Source: Bacteroidales bacterium UBA4179
GTDB taxonomy: Bacteria > Bacteroidota > Bacteroidia > Bacteroidales > Dysgonomonadaceae
DNA: 64,000 nt
Assembly: GCA_002381125.1 (NCBI GenBank)
Contig: DFUT01000007.1
Span: 35,408-99,407, forward strand
Direction of reading: 5' to 3'
This document shows positions 18,870-27,557 of the stretch, piece after piece. A program made the position numbers and the translations under genes. Position 1 is the first letter of the stretch; every line of letters starts with the position of its first letter. The notes beneath the pieces were generated by a model. That model worked only from the letters and a program-made list of their open reading frames with translations. It did not search any database and was not told the DNA's origin.

Positions 18870-20360
18870 TTAGTTTGTAACAAGTTTTTCGCAATGTTGT
18901 ATTTCGAAATGATCGACATTCGTCAGTTTAAATACTTCTACTCCGGCTTCCATGTCGACATCCAAATCATGAATTTTCAGCCTTTGCACATCCGAAGCCC
19001 AAATCAATGGACGGTAATCCGGATTTAAGAATTTGATGACAACGTTGTTTAACTTAATATTACGTGCATGGCGAATAAAAAATCCCGATGCCGGAATAGT
19101 GCCAAACATGGAAGGTTCGGGGTATTGGTTTTCGTTTTCGGGAGGGATGATTTTTGCCTCCTCTTTTGTACCTCCTCCTTGATAGACGATGCGGATATTA
19201 TTCAACATCACGTCATCGATGTAATGGCCGGGAATGCCGCTGATGATAGAGGGAAAACGCGAATCGGCATTATAAACATTGAGATTGCTGATGGTGATTC
19301 GAGACATTTTTCCGGGCGGTGTTCCTTTGGGACTTCTAAGGCGAGCACCTAGACGCAAAAAAATGGGTGCATTTACGATATCGCGCATGGTGATGTTAGA
19401 GATAGTGACATCTTCAAGGCTACCTCCATCTACGGTTTCCAGCGCCAAACCTCTACATCTTTCGAAAATGCAATTGGTGATGGTGATGTTTTTAAATCCT
19501 CCGCTCGATTCGGTACCGAATTTGATTCTTCCGGTCACGAAATCGTGATCGGGGGCTTGGGGTTCTTCCCTGAGAAATGTACCGTCGAGCATGGTACCCC
19601 TGTCGTATCCACTCACAAAACAATTGGTGATGGTTATATTTTCCGTATCCCTGAAAAAGCCCAGGGCATAACTGCTTTTAAGCACAATGGCATCGTCCCA
19701 TGGAGAATTTACGGAACAATCGGAAATGCGGACATTGCGGCAACAGTCGATATCGAGCCCATCGCGGTTGGTATCTACTTTCACGTTGTGGATGGTCAGA
19801 TTATCTACACCGGTAGCCAGCAGTGCGAAATGACCGCAACGCAACATGGAAATATTGCTGATGGTTACGTTTTTGCACAACTTCAGACTTATGGCCTTGT
19901 TTCCCACACCGGAAAGCCGACTTTCTTCGCGGCTCAATCCTTCTCCATTGATTAATCCGGTTCCGGTTATGGTAATGTTTTCCAGTCCGATTCCCCATAT
20001 GAGGCTGTTTTGCCAGTGGCTGTGGCCGAAATCCTGATAGGCGGAAAATTCATTCGGTTCGGGCGCATCATACCCCATGTTTTTTTCGGGATATGCTGCC
20101 AAAAGAACCGCACCATTGTCGAAAAACAAGGTAATGTTGCTTTTCAGTCGGATGGAATAGCTCAGGTAGGTTCCTGCCGGGAAGTAAACGGTTCCTCCTC
20201 CGGCAGATGCAGCTTTTTCGATAGCGTTGTTTATGGCGGGTGAATCCAGTGTTTTGCCTTCACCCCGGGCTCCAAAATCCTTTACGTTATAAAACGATGC
20301 CGATAAGTCGTGAGTAACGAATAATAATAATATGATTGGAGTTAAGTATCTTGTTTTCAT
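18870..20360 (-). CDS. GH28 family pectin hydrolase (polygalacturonase-like)
   Basis: A 496-residue right-handed parallel beta-helix with signal peptide (to LSAS). It begins VKDFGARGEGKTLDSPAINNAIEKAASAGGGTVYFPAGTY, a standard GH28 N-terminus. Catalytic region motifs are TNRDGLDID and SPWDDAIVLKS, giving the three aspartates, then RIKFGTESSGGFKNITITNC. The usual GHG motif is not obvious. By context it would hydrolyse galacturonic acid linkages in the RG-I backbone or its oligosaccharides. Start and upstream stop share one base in a TAATG arrangement, so it is translationally coupled to the preceding GH28 gene. Confidence 0.9.
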   Translation of the reverse strand: MKTRYLTPIILLLFVTHDLSASFYNVKDFGARGEGKTLDSPAINNAIEKAASAGGGTVYFPAGTYLSYSIRLKSNITLFFDNGAVLLAAYPEKNMGYDAPEPNEFSAYQDFGHSHWQNSLIWGIGLENITITGTGLINGEGLSREESRLSGVGNKAISLKLCKNVTISNISMLRCGHFALLATGVDNLTIHNVKVDTNRDGLDIDCCRNVRISDCSVNSPWDDAIVLKSSYALGFFRDTENITITNCFVSGYDRGTMLDGTFLREEPQAPDHDFVTGRIKFGTESSGGFKNITITNCIFERCRGLALETVDGGSLEDVTISNITMRDIVNAPIFLRLGARLRSPKGTPPGKMSRITISNLNVYNADSRFPSIISGIPGHYIDDVMLNNIRIVYQGGGTKEEAKIIPPENENQYPEPSMFGTIPASGFFIRHARNIKLNNVVIKFLNPDYRPLIWASDVQRLKIHDLDVDMEAGVEVFKLTNVDHFEIQHCEKLVTN

Positions 20361-22492
20361 TATGTTCCTTTTGATTCTTTTTCAAAAAGTTCAGGTAGCA
20401 TAAAATAATTATAATCTGCCTTAGCGTTTTGCCGGTAAATGCAAAAATACTCTTTTTTGTTGTTTTCCAAAGGAATTATAGCTGAAAGAACAGGAGCATC
20501 TGTTTTTTTTCCTGAATTGTGCAATGCCAATGGTGATGTTTGTCTATTGGCATCGGATATGCGGATTTCGGCTGTTAAAGGCAGTATCCCTTGAAGAACT
20601 TTCAAATTTCCGCTTTCACCGTAATAAAGCGTGAAGGAGGTCCGTTCCACATTGAATACATTGTCTTTGCAGTACCTTGGCAACAGAGCATAGGGTTTAT
20701 CATCTGAGAGCACTTTGCCGTAAGCTCCGCCAAAGGTGTAAAAAAGGTGAACGTTTTCAGGTAAGCGATTTGCCGATACTTCGATCAAAATGCCGTTGGT
20801 ATTTTTCAGAGAAATGGCTTTAAATGTTATTTCGCCTTTGTTCAGAAGAGGATCGGCAATGCGATATGTCAGCACATGGTTCTTCAAATCGCTTTTTATC
20901 TGCTCCGCATCTTTTATCCATTTGCTCTCGCCATCTTTTACGATACCGAATTTGAGGTTTCCGGCCATCTCGGGCAAGTGAAAAATAAAATCGGGAAATT
21001 CTGCGGCTAGAATGGAAATATGATTTTGTTTTTTGAGTGGATAAATGTAAACCGATTCGGTTTTTCCGCTTGTGGAGAAGGAGACGTTCTCGCAGTTGGA
21101 AATGGTTATGGGAAGACGATCGGCAGTCACTATCTCGACATCCTCTATTGTCCAGTTTTCGGCATATTCGATTGTTCCTGCGGTTTGTGCATGAACAATG
21201 ATGTTTTTCAAATAAAAATTTTTGATCATCGAAACATCACTTCCTTCAACATGAAAGGCTCGTTTTGCGTTGTGGACTTTAATATCGGAAAGGTAAATAT
21301 GATTAAAATGTGGTATGCCCAATTCAGGTGGTTCAACTTTTTGCAGCATTTTTTGCCAGTGAACCGGCAGTTCTTTTCCTTCGAATTCTTTCGGTAATGT
21401 GGAATAACTGTAGGAAGGATTCCAATTTAATGTAGCTTCGATGGCAGTGCCCACTTCTTGCATCTCAATATTTTTAAGATAGATATGGTGAACAGTTCCG
21501 CCACGTGTCATTGCCGATTTGAATCGAATGCCTACTGTTGTCCCTTGTGCTTTGAGGTTGTGAGCCAATACATATCGGATACCTCCGGAGGTTTCGCTAC
21601 CGCAGGTTAAGAGTCCGCCTCCTGCCCGTGAGATGCAGTTGCGGATCACAACGTATTCCGTTGGGCGGTTTATGCGCAGACCGTCGGCATCTCTTCCTGC
21701 TTTGAGACAAAAATTATCATCGTTGCAGTCGATATCGCAATTTTCCACCAAAATACGCGACGAAGAATCGATATCGATACCGTCTGTGCTTGGTCCGTGA
21801 CCATCAATATTGTTACGGATAACAGCACCATCTATTGTACAGTATTGGGAATAAAGAAGATGAATTGTCCAGAAACCAGCTCGTTTAAATGTTAGATCCT
21901 TGATGGTCATATCTTCCGAATCAGATACGAGAACCGTTCGTGGTCGTTTACAGTCATAGTCTACAATCCATCTCAGCCCTTTTTTTTCGTATGTTTTTCT
22001 CATTTCCCAGTACGAATCCCAAAACGGTTTCCCTCTTCCATCAATTTCTCCCTTACCCGAAATCATGACATTTTTTTTACCGATGACGTTTATCAATGCC
22101 GAAGGCCATTCCATTTCTATTCCTGCTACACGTGTCGGAATATCGGGGTAGTCTTCCAGATGTTGGCTCCCAAGCAATGTAACACCTTGAGGAATATGAA
22201 GATGAACATTATTTTTCAGGTAAATTGCCCCTGTGAGGTAGGGACCCGGAGAGAAGGTAACTACCCCGCCTCCTGCTTGTTCGCAAGCATCTATGGCAGC
22301 TTGTATGGCTTTGGTGTTCAAAGTGATCCCATCCGGAACCGCTCCAAAGTCCGTTGTATTAAAAATGGCTGCATCTTGCGGCGTGGTACGTGCTCCCACA
22401 TTCTTAGCCCATTCAAGATCGGATATGTTGAAGCCGAAAACAAGTCGGGAAAATGCTAAAAAAACGATAAAGAAAGGAACTTTTATTTTCAT
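20360..22492 (-). CDS. GH28 hydrolase with an extra C-terminal domain
   Basis: A 710-residue protein with signal peptide. Residues about 45-480 form the GH28 beta-helix: FGAVPDGITLNTKAIQAAIDACEQAGGG, STDGIDIDSSS, CNDDNFCLKAGRDADG, CGSETSGG and IRFKSAMTRGG supply the catalytic aspartates and substrate-binding residues. About 220 C-terminal residues (from roughly 490) form a separate, largely beta domain with LFYTFGGAYGKVLSDDKPYALLPRYCKDN. This tail may be the domain called DUF4450, but I recall that only loosely. Likely an exo-acting rhamnogalacturonan hydrolase in the periplasm. It overlaps the next GH28 start and its own start overlaps the GH105 stop by one base. Confidence 0.88.
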   Translation of the reverse strand: MKIKVPFFIVFLAFSRLVFGFNISDLEWAKNVGARTTPQDAAIFNTTDFGAVPDGITLNTKAIQAAIDACEQAGGGVVTFSPGPYLTGAIYLKNNVHLHIPQGVTLLGSQHLEDYPDIPTRVAGIEMEWPSALINVIGKKNVMISGKGEIDGRGKPFWDSYWEMRKTYEKKGLRWIVDYDCKRPRTVLVSDSEDMTIKDLTFKRAGFWTIHLLYSQYCTIDGAVIRNNIDGHGPSTDGIDIDSSSRILVENCDIDCNDDNFCLKAGRDADGLRINRPTEYVVIRNCISRAGGGLLTCGSETSGGIRYVLAHNLKAQGTTVGIRFKSAMTRGGTVHHIYLKNIEMQEVGTAIEATLNWNPSYSYSTLPKEFEGKELPVHWQKMLQKVEPPELGIPHFNHIYLSDIKVHNAKRAFHVEGSDVSMIKNFYLKNIIVHAQTAGTIEYAENWTIEDVEIVTADRLPITISNCENVSFSTSGKTESVYIYPLKKQNHISILAAEFPDFIFHLPEMAGNLKFGIVKDGESKWIKDAEQIKSDLKNHVLTYRIADPLLNKGEITFKAISLKNTNGILIEVSANRLPENVHLFYTFGGAYGKVLSDDKPYALLPRYCKDNVFNVERTSFTLYYGESGNLKVLQGILPLTAEIRISDANRQTSPLALHNSGKKTDAPVLSAIIPLENNKKEYFCIYRQNAKADYNYFMLPELFEKESKGT

Positions 22493-23733
22493 TATTTTTT
22501 GCTTTGGTTGAGTATCATCATTTCAATCCCCGCATTGATGATTAATCCAAGGCCGTGTTTTTCGTTATCGCCGACAGGACGGTTGAAATAAAACGGCAGA
22601 TCATCGCTTATTCCTGTTCCTACGCAAACATTGGTAAAGCGACCGTCGGGAGTTATTTCGTTATTTTTTAACGTTCTCCATGCAACTTTGGCAATGCTCG
22701 TGTAGCATGGGTCGATCCAGTTGTGATTGATTGCCTTGGCGATACCGTAAACATACATAGCAGTAATGGAAGATTCGTCATACGAATCGCTTTTGTCGAG
22801 CAGTTGGTTCCACATTCCGTTTGCGTTTTGCCATCGCGAAGCTCCCACAATTTGTTTCTCCAACATTTGTATGAGTTCCTTGCGCTTTGGATGGTTCTCG
22901 GGCATGGCTTCAATGAGGTCTGCCAACGATACCATAATCCAACCGTTAGCCCTTCCCCAGAAAGCAACCCCGTTTCTTTCTAAATCGGTATAATAACAAT
23001 GATAATAAAGTTGTTTTTGGGGACACCAGAGGTATTTGTCGATGTTAATCAGTTGTCGTAGGGCCTCATCGAAATAGTTGATATCGCCGGTTAATTTTCC
23101 CATTCGAGTCAGAAAGGAGGTTCCCATATACGCGTCATCGGCCCAAACGGTCATTTGGCGTGGAAAGGTGCGGCAGAGGGTTCCATCGGCCAACCGATCT
23201 TGTTTATTCATGATATGGTCGGCTGCTTTATCGATATAATCTTGGTACTCTTTCCTTTTTTCTAATTGATATACCTCGATTACGGCAGCCCCCATTGCAC
23301 CGCAATCGTCCAGCTCTTTCATGTTCCAGAGTTGTCCGAAAGGCCAGTGCCAGTGCTTCCGATCGTTTTTGAAGGTGTTTTTGAAATATTCATAATTCTT
23401 AAAGCCGAATGCGACATGGTTTTTGGCGTAATCGATGTATTTTTGCTCGTTGAGGTATTTGCCTAACCGTATCATGGCCATATCCAATACACCGTTGGAA
23501 TAGTGCCATTCTGCGAGCGGACTTCTGAATTTGACTTCAACGCCTTCGGGAATTTCTTCCGTGCTGTTGTAAATAACGCCATTATCGACTCCTACAAACT
23601 GTGTAACGGGTTGAGCCAATATGTTTTCGGCTATTTTTCTTATGGCCTCTTCGTCTGTTATTTGCTGCGCAAAAATAGGAGAGAAAAAAATAAAAAATAA
23701 ACAGGCAAGCATTAATTTTTTTTTCATATTCAT
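22492..23733 (-). CDS. GH105 unsaturated rhamnogalacturonyl hydrolase
   Basis: A 413-residue secreted (alpha/alpha)6-barrel enzyme. The signal peptide is LMLACLFFIFFSPIFAQ. The catalytic Asp is in KELDDCGAMGAA; FWGRANGWIMVSLADLIEAMPENHP and WNQLLDKSDSYDESSITAMYVYGIAKA are family hallmarks. It hydrolyses the unsaturated galacturonyl end left by rhamnogalacturonan lyase. ATG 23733 (MNMKKK) is chosen because the longer start at 23757 lies within the end of the CE12 gene; a third option is 23727. Confidence 0.94.
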   Translation of the reverse strand: MNMKKKLMLACLFFIFFSPIFAQQITDEEAIRKIAENILAQPVTQFVGVDNGVIYNSTEEIPEGVEVKFRSPLAEWHYSNGVLDMAMIRLGKYLNEQKYIDYAKNHVAFGFKNYEYFKNTFKNDRKHWHWPFGQLWNMKELDDCGAMGAAVIEVYQLEKRKEYQDYIDKAADHIMNKQDRLADGTLCRTFPRQMTVWADDAYMGTSFLTRMGKLTGDINYFDEALRQLINIDKYLWCPQKQLYYHCYYTDLERNGVAFWGRANGWIMVSLADLIEAMPENHPKRKELIQMLEKQIVGASRWQNANGMWNQLLDKSDSYDESSITAMYVYGIAKAINHNWIDPCYTSIAKVAWRTLKNNEITPDGRFTNVCVGTGISDDLPFYFNRPVGDNEKHGLGLIINAGIEMMILNQSKK

Positions 23734-23746
23734 CTTTTGATTGTTT

Positions 23747-25030
23747 TTAATTTCCATCGGGTTTTACTAATGAATAAAAAGGAGAAGGAGGAATAAAAAA
23801 GTTGTTTATATCATCGGGATGAGCCGGATCAAATGACCATACCTTTTTTACGATGTATTTTTTTAATGGTGAATTGTTGTCGATCAATCCTTTAAGTACA
23901 CATTTGCAGATTTCGTACCCGCCGTATGTATTGAAATGGGTATTGTCTGCCAAAGGTTTGGTTTGGTTCGGAAAAGTTCCTGCCGGATAATGTACAAAAG
24001 CTTTTTTCGATTCTTCCGGTCCCCATGTTTCGTACAATGTTTTGGTCATCCGATTTAGATCCACCAGCATGACGTTTTCTTCCTTTGCCAATTGTCGCAT
24101 TGCGTTGGGATAATCTCCCAGGGTGTTGATTATTTTACCGTTTTCATCAAAGTTGCGACGGTTGACAGGTGTTATTAAAACGGGAATGCCGCCTTTTTTT
24201 CGACATTCATCGATAAAGTATTTTAAACTTTTCTTGAAACTTGTGTAAGGTCCTCTATTTTCTCCTTTTTGTTTTTGATCGTTATGACCGAATTCGATAA
24301 AAAGATAATCGCCTTTTTTCATTTTGGTGAGTATTTTGGGCAATCTTTTTGAGGAAATAAAGGTGTTGGCTGCTTCTCCCGATTCGGCATAATTGGCAAC
24401 GGCAATCTCAGGCTTTAAAAAACGCGGTAGCATTTGTCCCCATCCACACCAAGGTTCTTCATCTTGGTCAACCACTGTTGAATTTCCGGCAAGGAAAAGT
24501 GTGGGAACGTTCACATCTTTGATGACCATTTCTACCAAGCCGGGCTTTTCCCCATTGATTTCCAGTGTAAGTTTGTCATCCCAATTTAGTTTCCCGATTT
24601 CCCGCTTTTTGATTCTCACGGAATCGTCATTTCCAATTTTAGTGTTGCGGATGTTTACGACGAACGAACGGGTGACAAACTTTCCTTGAGGGGTTTCCAC
24701 ATTTTCAAGCATCAACCGTCGTGATTCTGCACGAACGGTAGTATTGGTTGTCTCTTTTTTATTTCCGAGAACTACCGTTACCTTATAGTTTCCTTCGGGT
24801 AATGTAACCGAGAAAAAATAGGGATCATTGTCTTTAGGAACCGTATTCATATCATATCCGAAAGGAGATGTAGGGCCATAAACGGTGGAATGCTTTATTT
24901 TCCAATAACCTTTTTTGTCGGTATCATCAAAATTGAATTTATATTCGATTGCTCCTGCTTTCATGGTTGTTAGCAAAAAGACAATGAAAAGCAGTTGAAA
25001 GGAATTTTTTGAATGATATGAATGAACCAT
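23747..25030 (-). CDS. CE12 rhamnogalacturonan acetylesterase
   Basis: A 427-residue secreted SGNH hydrolase. After a signal peptide (to GAIEY) come about 150 residues of galactose-binding-like beta sandwich (YKFNFDDTDKKGYWKI, LPEGNYKVTVVLG), then the catalytic domain: LFLAGNSTVVD (Ser nucleophile), EFGHNDQKQKG (Asn of block III), and DNTHFNTYGGYEIC (Asp-His pair). It removes acetyl groups from galacturonate residues in RG-I, opening the backbone to lyase and hydrolases. The gene lies 30 bases downstream of the mutarotase gene in the operon. Confidence 0.93.
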   Translation of the reverse strand: MVHSYHSKNSFQLLFIVFLLTTMKAGAIEYKFNFDDTDKKGYWKIKHSTVYGPTSPFGYDMNTVPKDNDPYFFSVTLPEGNYKVTVVLGNKKETTNTTVRAESRRLMLENVETPQGKFVTRSFVVNIRNTKIGNDDSVRIKKREIGKLNWDDKLTLEINGEKPGLVEMVIKDVNVPTLFLAGNSTVVDQDEEPWCGWGQMLPRFLKPEIAVANYAESGEAANTFISSKRLPKILTKMKKGDYLFIEFGHNDQKQKGENRGPYTSFKKSLKYFIDECRKKGGIPVLITPVNRRNFDENGKIINTLGDYPNAMRQLAKEENVMLVDLNRMTKTLYETWGPEESKKAFVHYPAGTFPNQTKPLADNTHFNTYGGYEICKCVLKGLIDNNSPLKKYIVKKVWSFDPAHPDDINNFFIPPSPFYSLVKPDGN

Positions 25031-25060
25031 GCCTTTTCCTCTTTTTTTTTGTTATTAGTG

Positions 25061-25375
25061 TCAATCCATATGAAATACTTCTTTCAAGGGGATAGAAACG
25101 GGCGAATTATCAGGGTTGGTTTCCATGATGTCGGCCATATATGCCCACCATTTCTGAATGATGGGATTATCTCCCAAATCCTGAGAGGAAGCCTCTCCCG
25201 AGACTTTTTGAACCGCAAACAAGATGTTGGTATCTTTATCCCAATAAATGGAATAATCCGATACGCCCGATTCTTTCAACAGCTGTTTTACTTCCGGCCA
25301 GATTTCACGGTGCCTTCTTTCGTATTCGGCTTCGTAGCCGGGTTTCAGATACATTTTAAAAGCTTCTCGTTTCAT
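25061..25375 (-). CDS. rhaM: L-rhamnose mutarotase
   Basis: A 104-residue cytoplasmic enzyme of the RhaM family that interconverts alpha and beta anomers of L-rhamnose so the sugar can enter isomerase-based catabolism. The N-terminus MKREAFKMYLKPGYEAEYERRHREIWPE contains the conserved His22; DYSIYWDKDTNILFA and WWAYMADIMETN are also family motifs. It has no signal peptide, unlike its PUL neighbours. Its place 13 bases after the GH105-CE12 gene ties the operon to rhamnose release. Confidence 0.95.
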   Translation of the reverse strand: MKREAFKMYLKPGYEAEYERRHREIWPEVKQLLKESGVSDYSIYWDKDTNILFAVQKVSGEASSQDLGDNPIIQKWWAYMADIMETNPDNSPVSIPLKEVFHMD

Positions 25376-25388
25376 AAGTCGATCTATT

Positions 25389-27551
25389 TTAATGATTTGT
25401 TTGAGGGTTTGATTTGATGTATTGGTTTAAAGAAAGTTCGGGAATATTGCGAATGCCTTCAATAAGTGCTTCGCAATTCAAGATGGCCCCTTCACGCGAA
25501 GTGTGCACGCTATCTTTAAATAGATCTTTCGCTTTTTCGGGACCCAGTGCTTCATATTTTATTGCAATCAGGTCGTTCATATCGATAAAATAAGCTCCTT
25601 CTTGCTCCGCAACTTCTTTTGCCCATTGACGATAAGTCTCGTTTCGTACCATTTTTCCGCCATCCCATTTGTTGTTGGGGGTAGGAGAAAGTACGATGGG
25701 GATTCCTCCACGAGCTTTTGTTTGACGGATGTAAATTCGGAGATAATGTCCAAACGTATATACTTCTTCCGGTCCGCCTGTCTTTTCCATGATGACGGTT
25801 TGCGATTCTTCTCCGATACCTTTTAATGATGCTCTTGCTCTTCCTGTGTTGAGAGGACCTCCATCGTTGTGTCCAAACTGGATAAATACAAAATCGCCAG
25901 GTTGTATGCCGAGCAATACTTTATCCCATAATCCCTCTGTGTAAAAAGTACGGCTGCTTCTGCCTCCCAGTGCGTGATTTTCAACGGAAATGCGAGTTGT
26001 ATCAAAAAACTGTTCAAAGAAACTGCCCCAACCCCATTGGCCGTTGTCGCCTTTTCCTCTACCGTTTTTCATGGTCGAATCGCCAATAAGAAAAACGACC
26101 GGATGGTGGTTTTTTCGTGTGCTGCCGGCCACGATTTCGTCGGGGCGGGAAGCGTCATTCACATTAAAAATAGGTGCATTGGTGGCTATCGGTGAAGAAT
26201 AAAATTGCACGGCACTGTCGTTCATTTTTGGGTAGTGGGTGTTGAAAAGTTTTATCATTTCTGCTGCTGCCCAAATAACGGGTCCGTATCCGTGTGCAGC
26301 ATAAATACTTACAGGTCGATAATAATAAAAGGCCGGATCGAAAGCCATGCCGGTTCCTACACAGGTGCCTTCTATTTGTCCTTGAGGATTAATTTTGGTT
26401 GATACGGCATTCCATCCCAATGTAGCAACAGGTCCATAAGTGACGGATTCAATCCATCCCTTATTGATGGCATGGGCTATACAGTAGGTGAAAATGGCCG
26501 TTGCCGAAGTTTCGTAGTACGAATCGCTTTTGTCGAGCAATTGATGCCAAAATCCGTCACCTGACTGGCAGGCGGCCAATCCTTGAATATGCTTCTTCAT
26601 CAGATTGAGAATAAAATTTCGTTGAGGATGGTTCTCCGGCAAAATATCGAGTGTTTCTACCAAGGTAAGTAATGCCCAGCCATTCGCTCTTCCCCAAAAA
26701 AATGAAGGATGTTCCGGAGCGGCTTCAACCCATCCGTGTCGGAATAGATTCTTTTCTTCCACAAACATTTTATCCGAAAACAGTAAGATTTGCTTTACCG
26801 CTTCATTGAAATATGTATTGTCTCCCGTTAAAGCGCCCATTTGTGCAAGCGCAGGTATTGACATAAACATATCGTCGAGCCATACCGTATTCTTTTGTGG
26901 TCGTTTACGCGCAAAAGTGCCATCGAACAAACGATATTCGCCATACATGATGTAGTTCATGTAATTATCGATAATCGGGCGAAGATTTAAATTTTGATCC
27001 TTTCGCTGCGCCTTTATCATTGCAGCACACATAGCTCCGGCATCATCCAGGGCTTTGGGCTTTACCATCTGACGCATTTGTGGATCGATGAGTCCGTAAT
27101 CGTTAAATAGCTTTTTAAAGACAGGGAAAGCGTCAGCGAAAAAATTGAAACGATCGTAAACATACTTTTCATAGCGCTTATCGTTGGTTATTTCAGCGGC
27201 TGAAAGCATAGCGGCATAGGTTACACCCCATTCGTAGCTTGTGATTCGGAAATCTCCTTTTTTTAGCGCTATATTTTGATCGAATTCCGAAGTATCCATT
27301 ATCGCTTTTCCGGTTTTTGCATCGACGATTTGGGCAGGTGTAGTCGTTTCCAAATAACCTAAAATTTTGTCCAAATCGTTTTTTATCTCTTTTTGATCGG
27401 GTATACCATATGGGATTGGGTATTCGGGTTGCATGAGATGAAGTGGTACATCCGCATCGGTTTGTTTTGTCTGTTTTTTTTGAGCATAAACAGGTACCAC
27501 AGCAAGGGTGCATGCTAAAATATAGAACACGATAAGAGCTCTTTTCTTCAT
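25389..27551 (-). CDS. GH105-CE12 fusion: unsaturated rhamnogalacturonyl hydrolase and acetylesterase
   Basis: A 720-residue two-enzyme protein. Signal peptide to VYAQ (23). Residues about 50-440 are a GH105 barrel with KALDDAGAMCAAMIK (catalytic Asp 169/170), FFWGRANGWALLTLVETLDILPENHP and WHQLLDKSDSYYETSATAIFTY. A linker follows, then a CE12 SGNH domain from about 485: VVFLIGDSTMKNG (Ser492), FGHNDGG and DSVHTSREGA (Asp-His). The fusion joins deacetylation and removal of unsaturated galacturonate in one polypeptide. It is a single unbroken frame. The gene starts 6 bases after the PL11 stop. Confidence 0.94.
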   Translation of the reverse strand: MKKRALIVFYILACTLAVVPVYAQKKQTKQTDADVPLHLMQPEYPIPYGIPDQKEIKNDLDKILGYLETTTPAQIVDAKTGKAIMDTSEFDQNIALKKGDFRITSYEWGVTYAAMLSAAEITNDKRYEKYVYDRFNFFADAFPVFKKLFNDYGLIDPQMRQMVKPKALDDAGAMCAAMIKAQRKDQNLNLRPIIDNYMNYIMYGEYRLFDGTFARKRPQKNTVWLDDMFMSIPALAQMGALTGDNTYFNEAVKQILLFSDKMFVEEKNLFRHGWVEAAPEHPSFFWGRANGWALLTLVETLDILPENHPQRNFILNLMKKHIQGLAACQSGDGFWHQLLDKSDSYYETSATAIFTYCIAHAINKGWIESVTYGPVATLGWNAVSTKINPQGQIEGTCVGTGMAFDPAFYYYRPVSIYAAHGYGPVIWAAAEMIKLFNTHYPKMNDSAVQFYSSPIATNAPIFNVNDASRPDEIVAGSTRKNHHPVVFLIGDSTMKNGRGKGDNGQWGWGSFFEQFFDTTRISVENHALGGRSSRTFYTEGLWDKVLLGIQPGDFVFIQFGHNDGGPLNTGRARASLKGIGEESQTVIMEKTGGPEEVYTFGHYLRIYIRQTKARGGIPIVLSPTPNNKWDGGKMVRNETYRQWAKEVAEQEGAYFIDMNDLIAIKYEALGPEKAKDLFKDSVHTSREGAILNCEALIEGIRNIPELSLNQYIKSNPQTNH

Positions 27552-27557
27552 GTTTAT

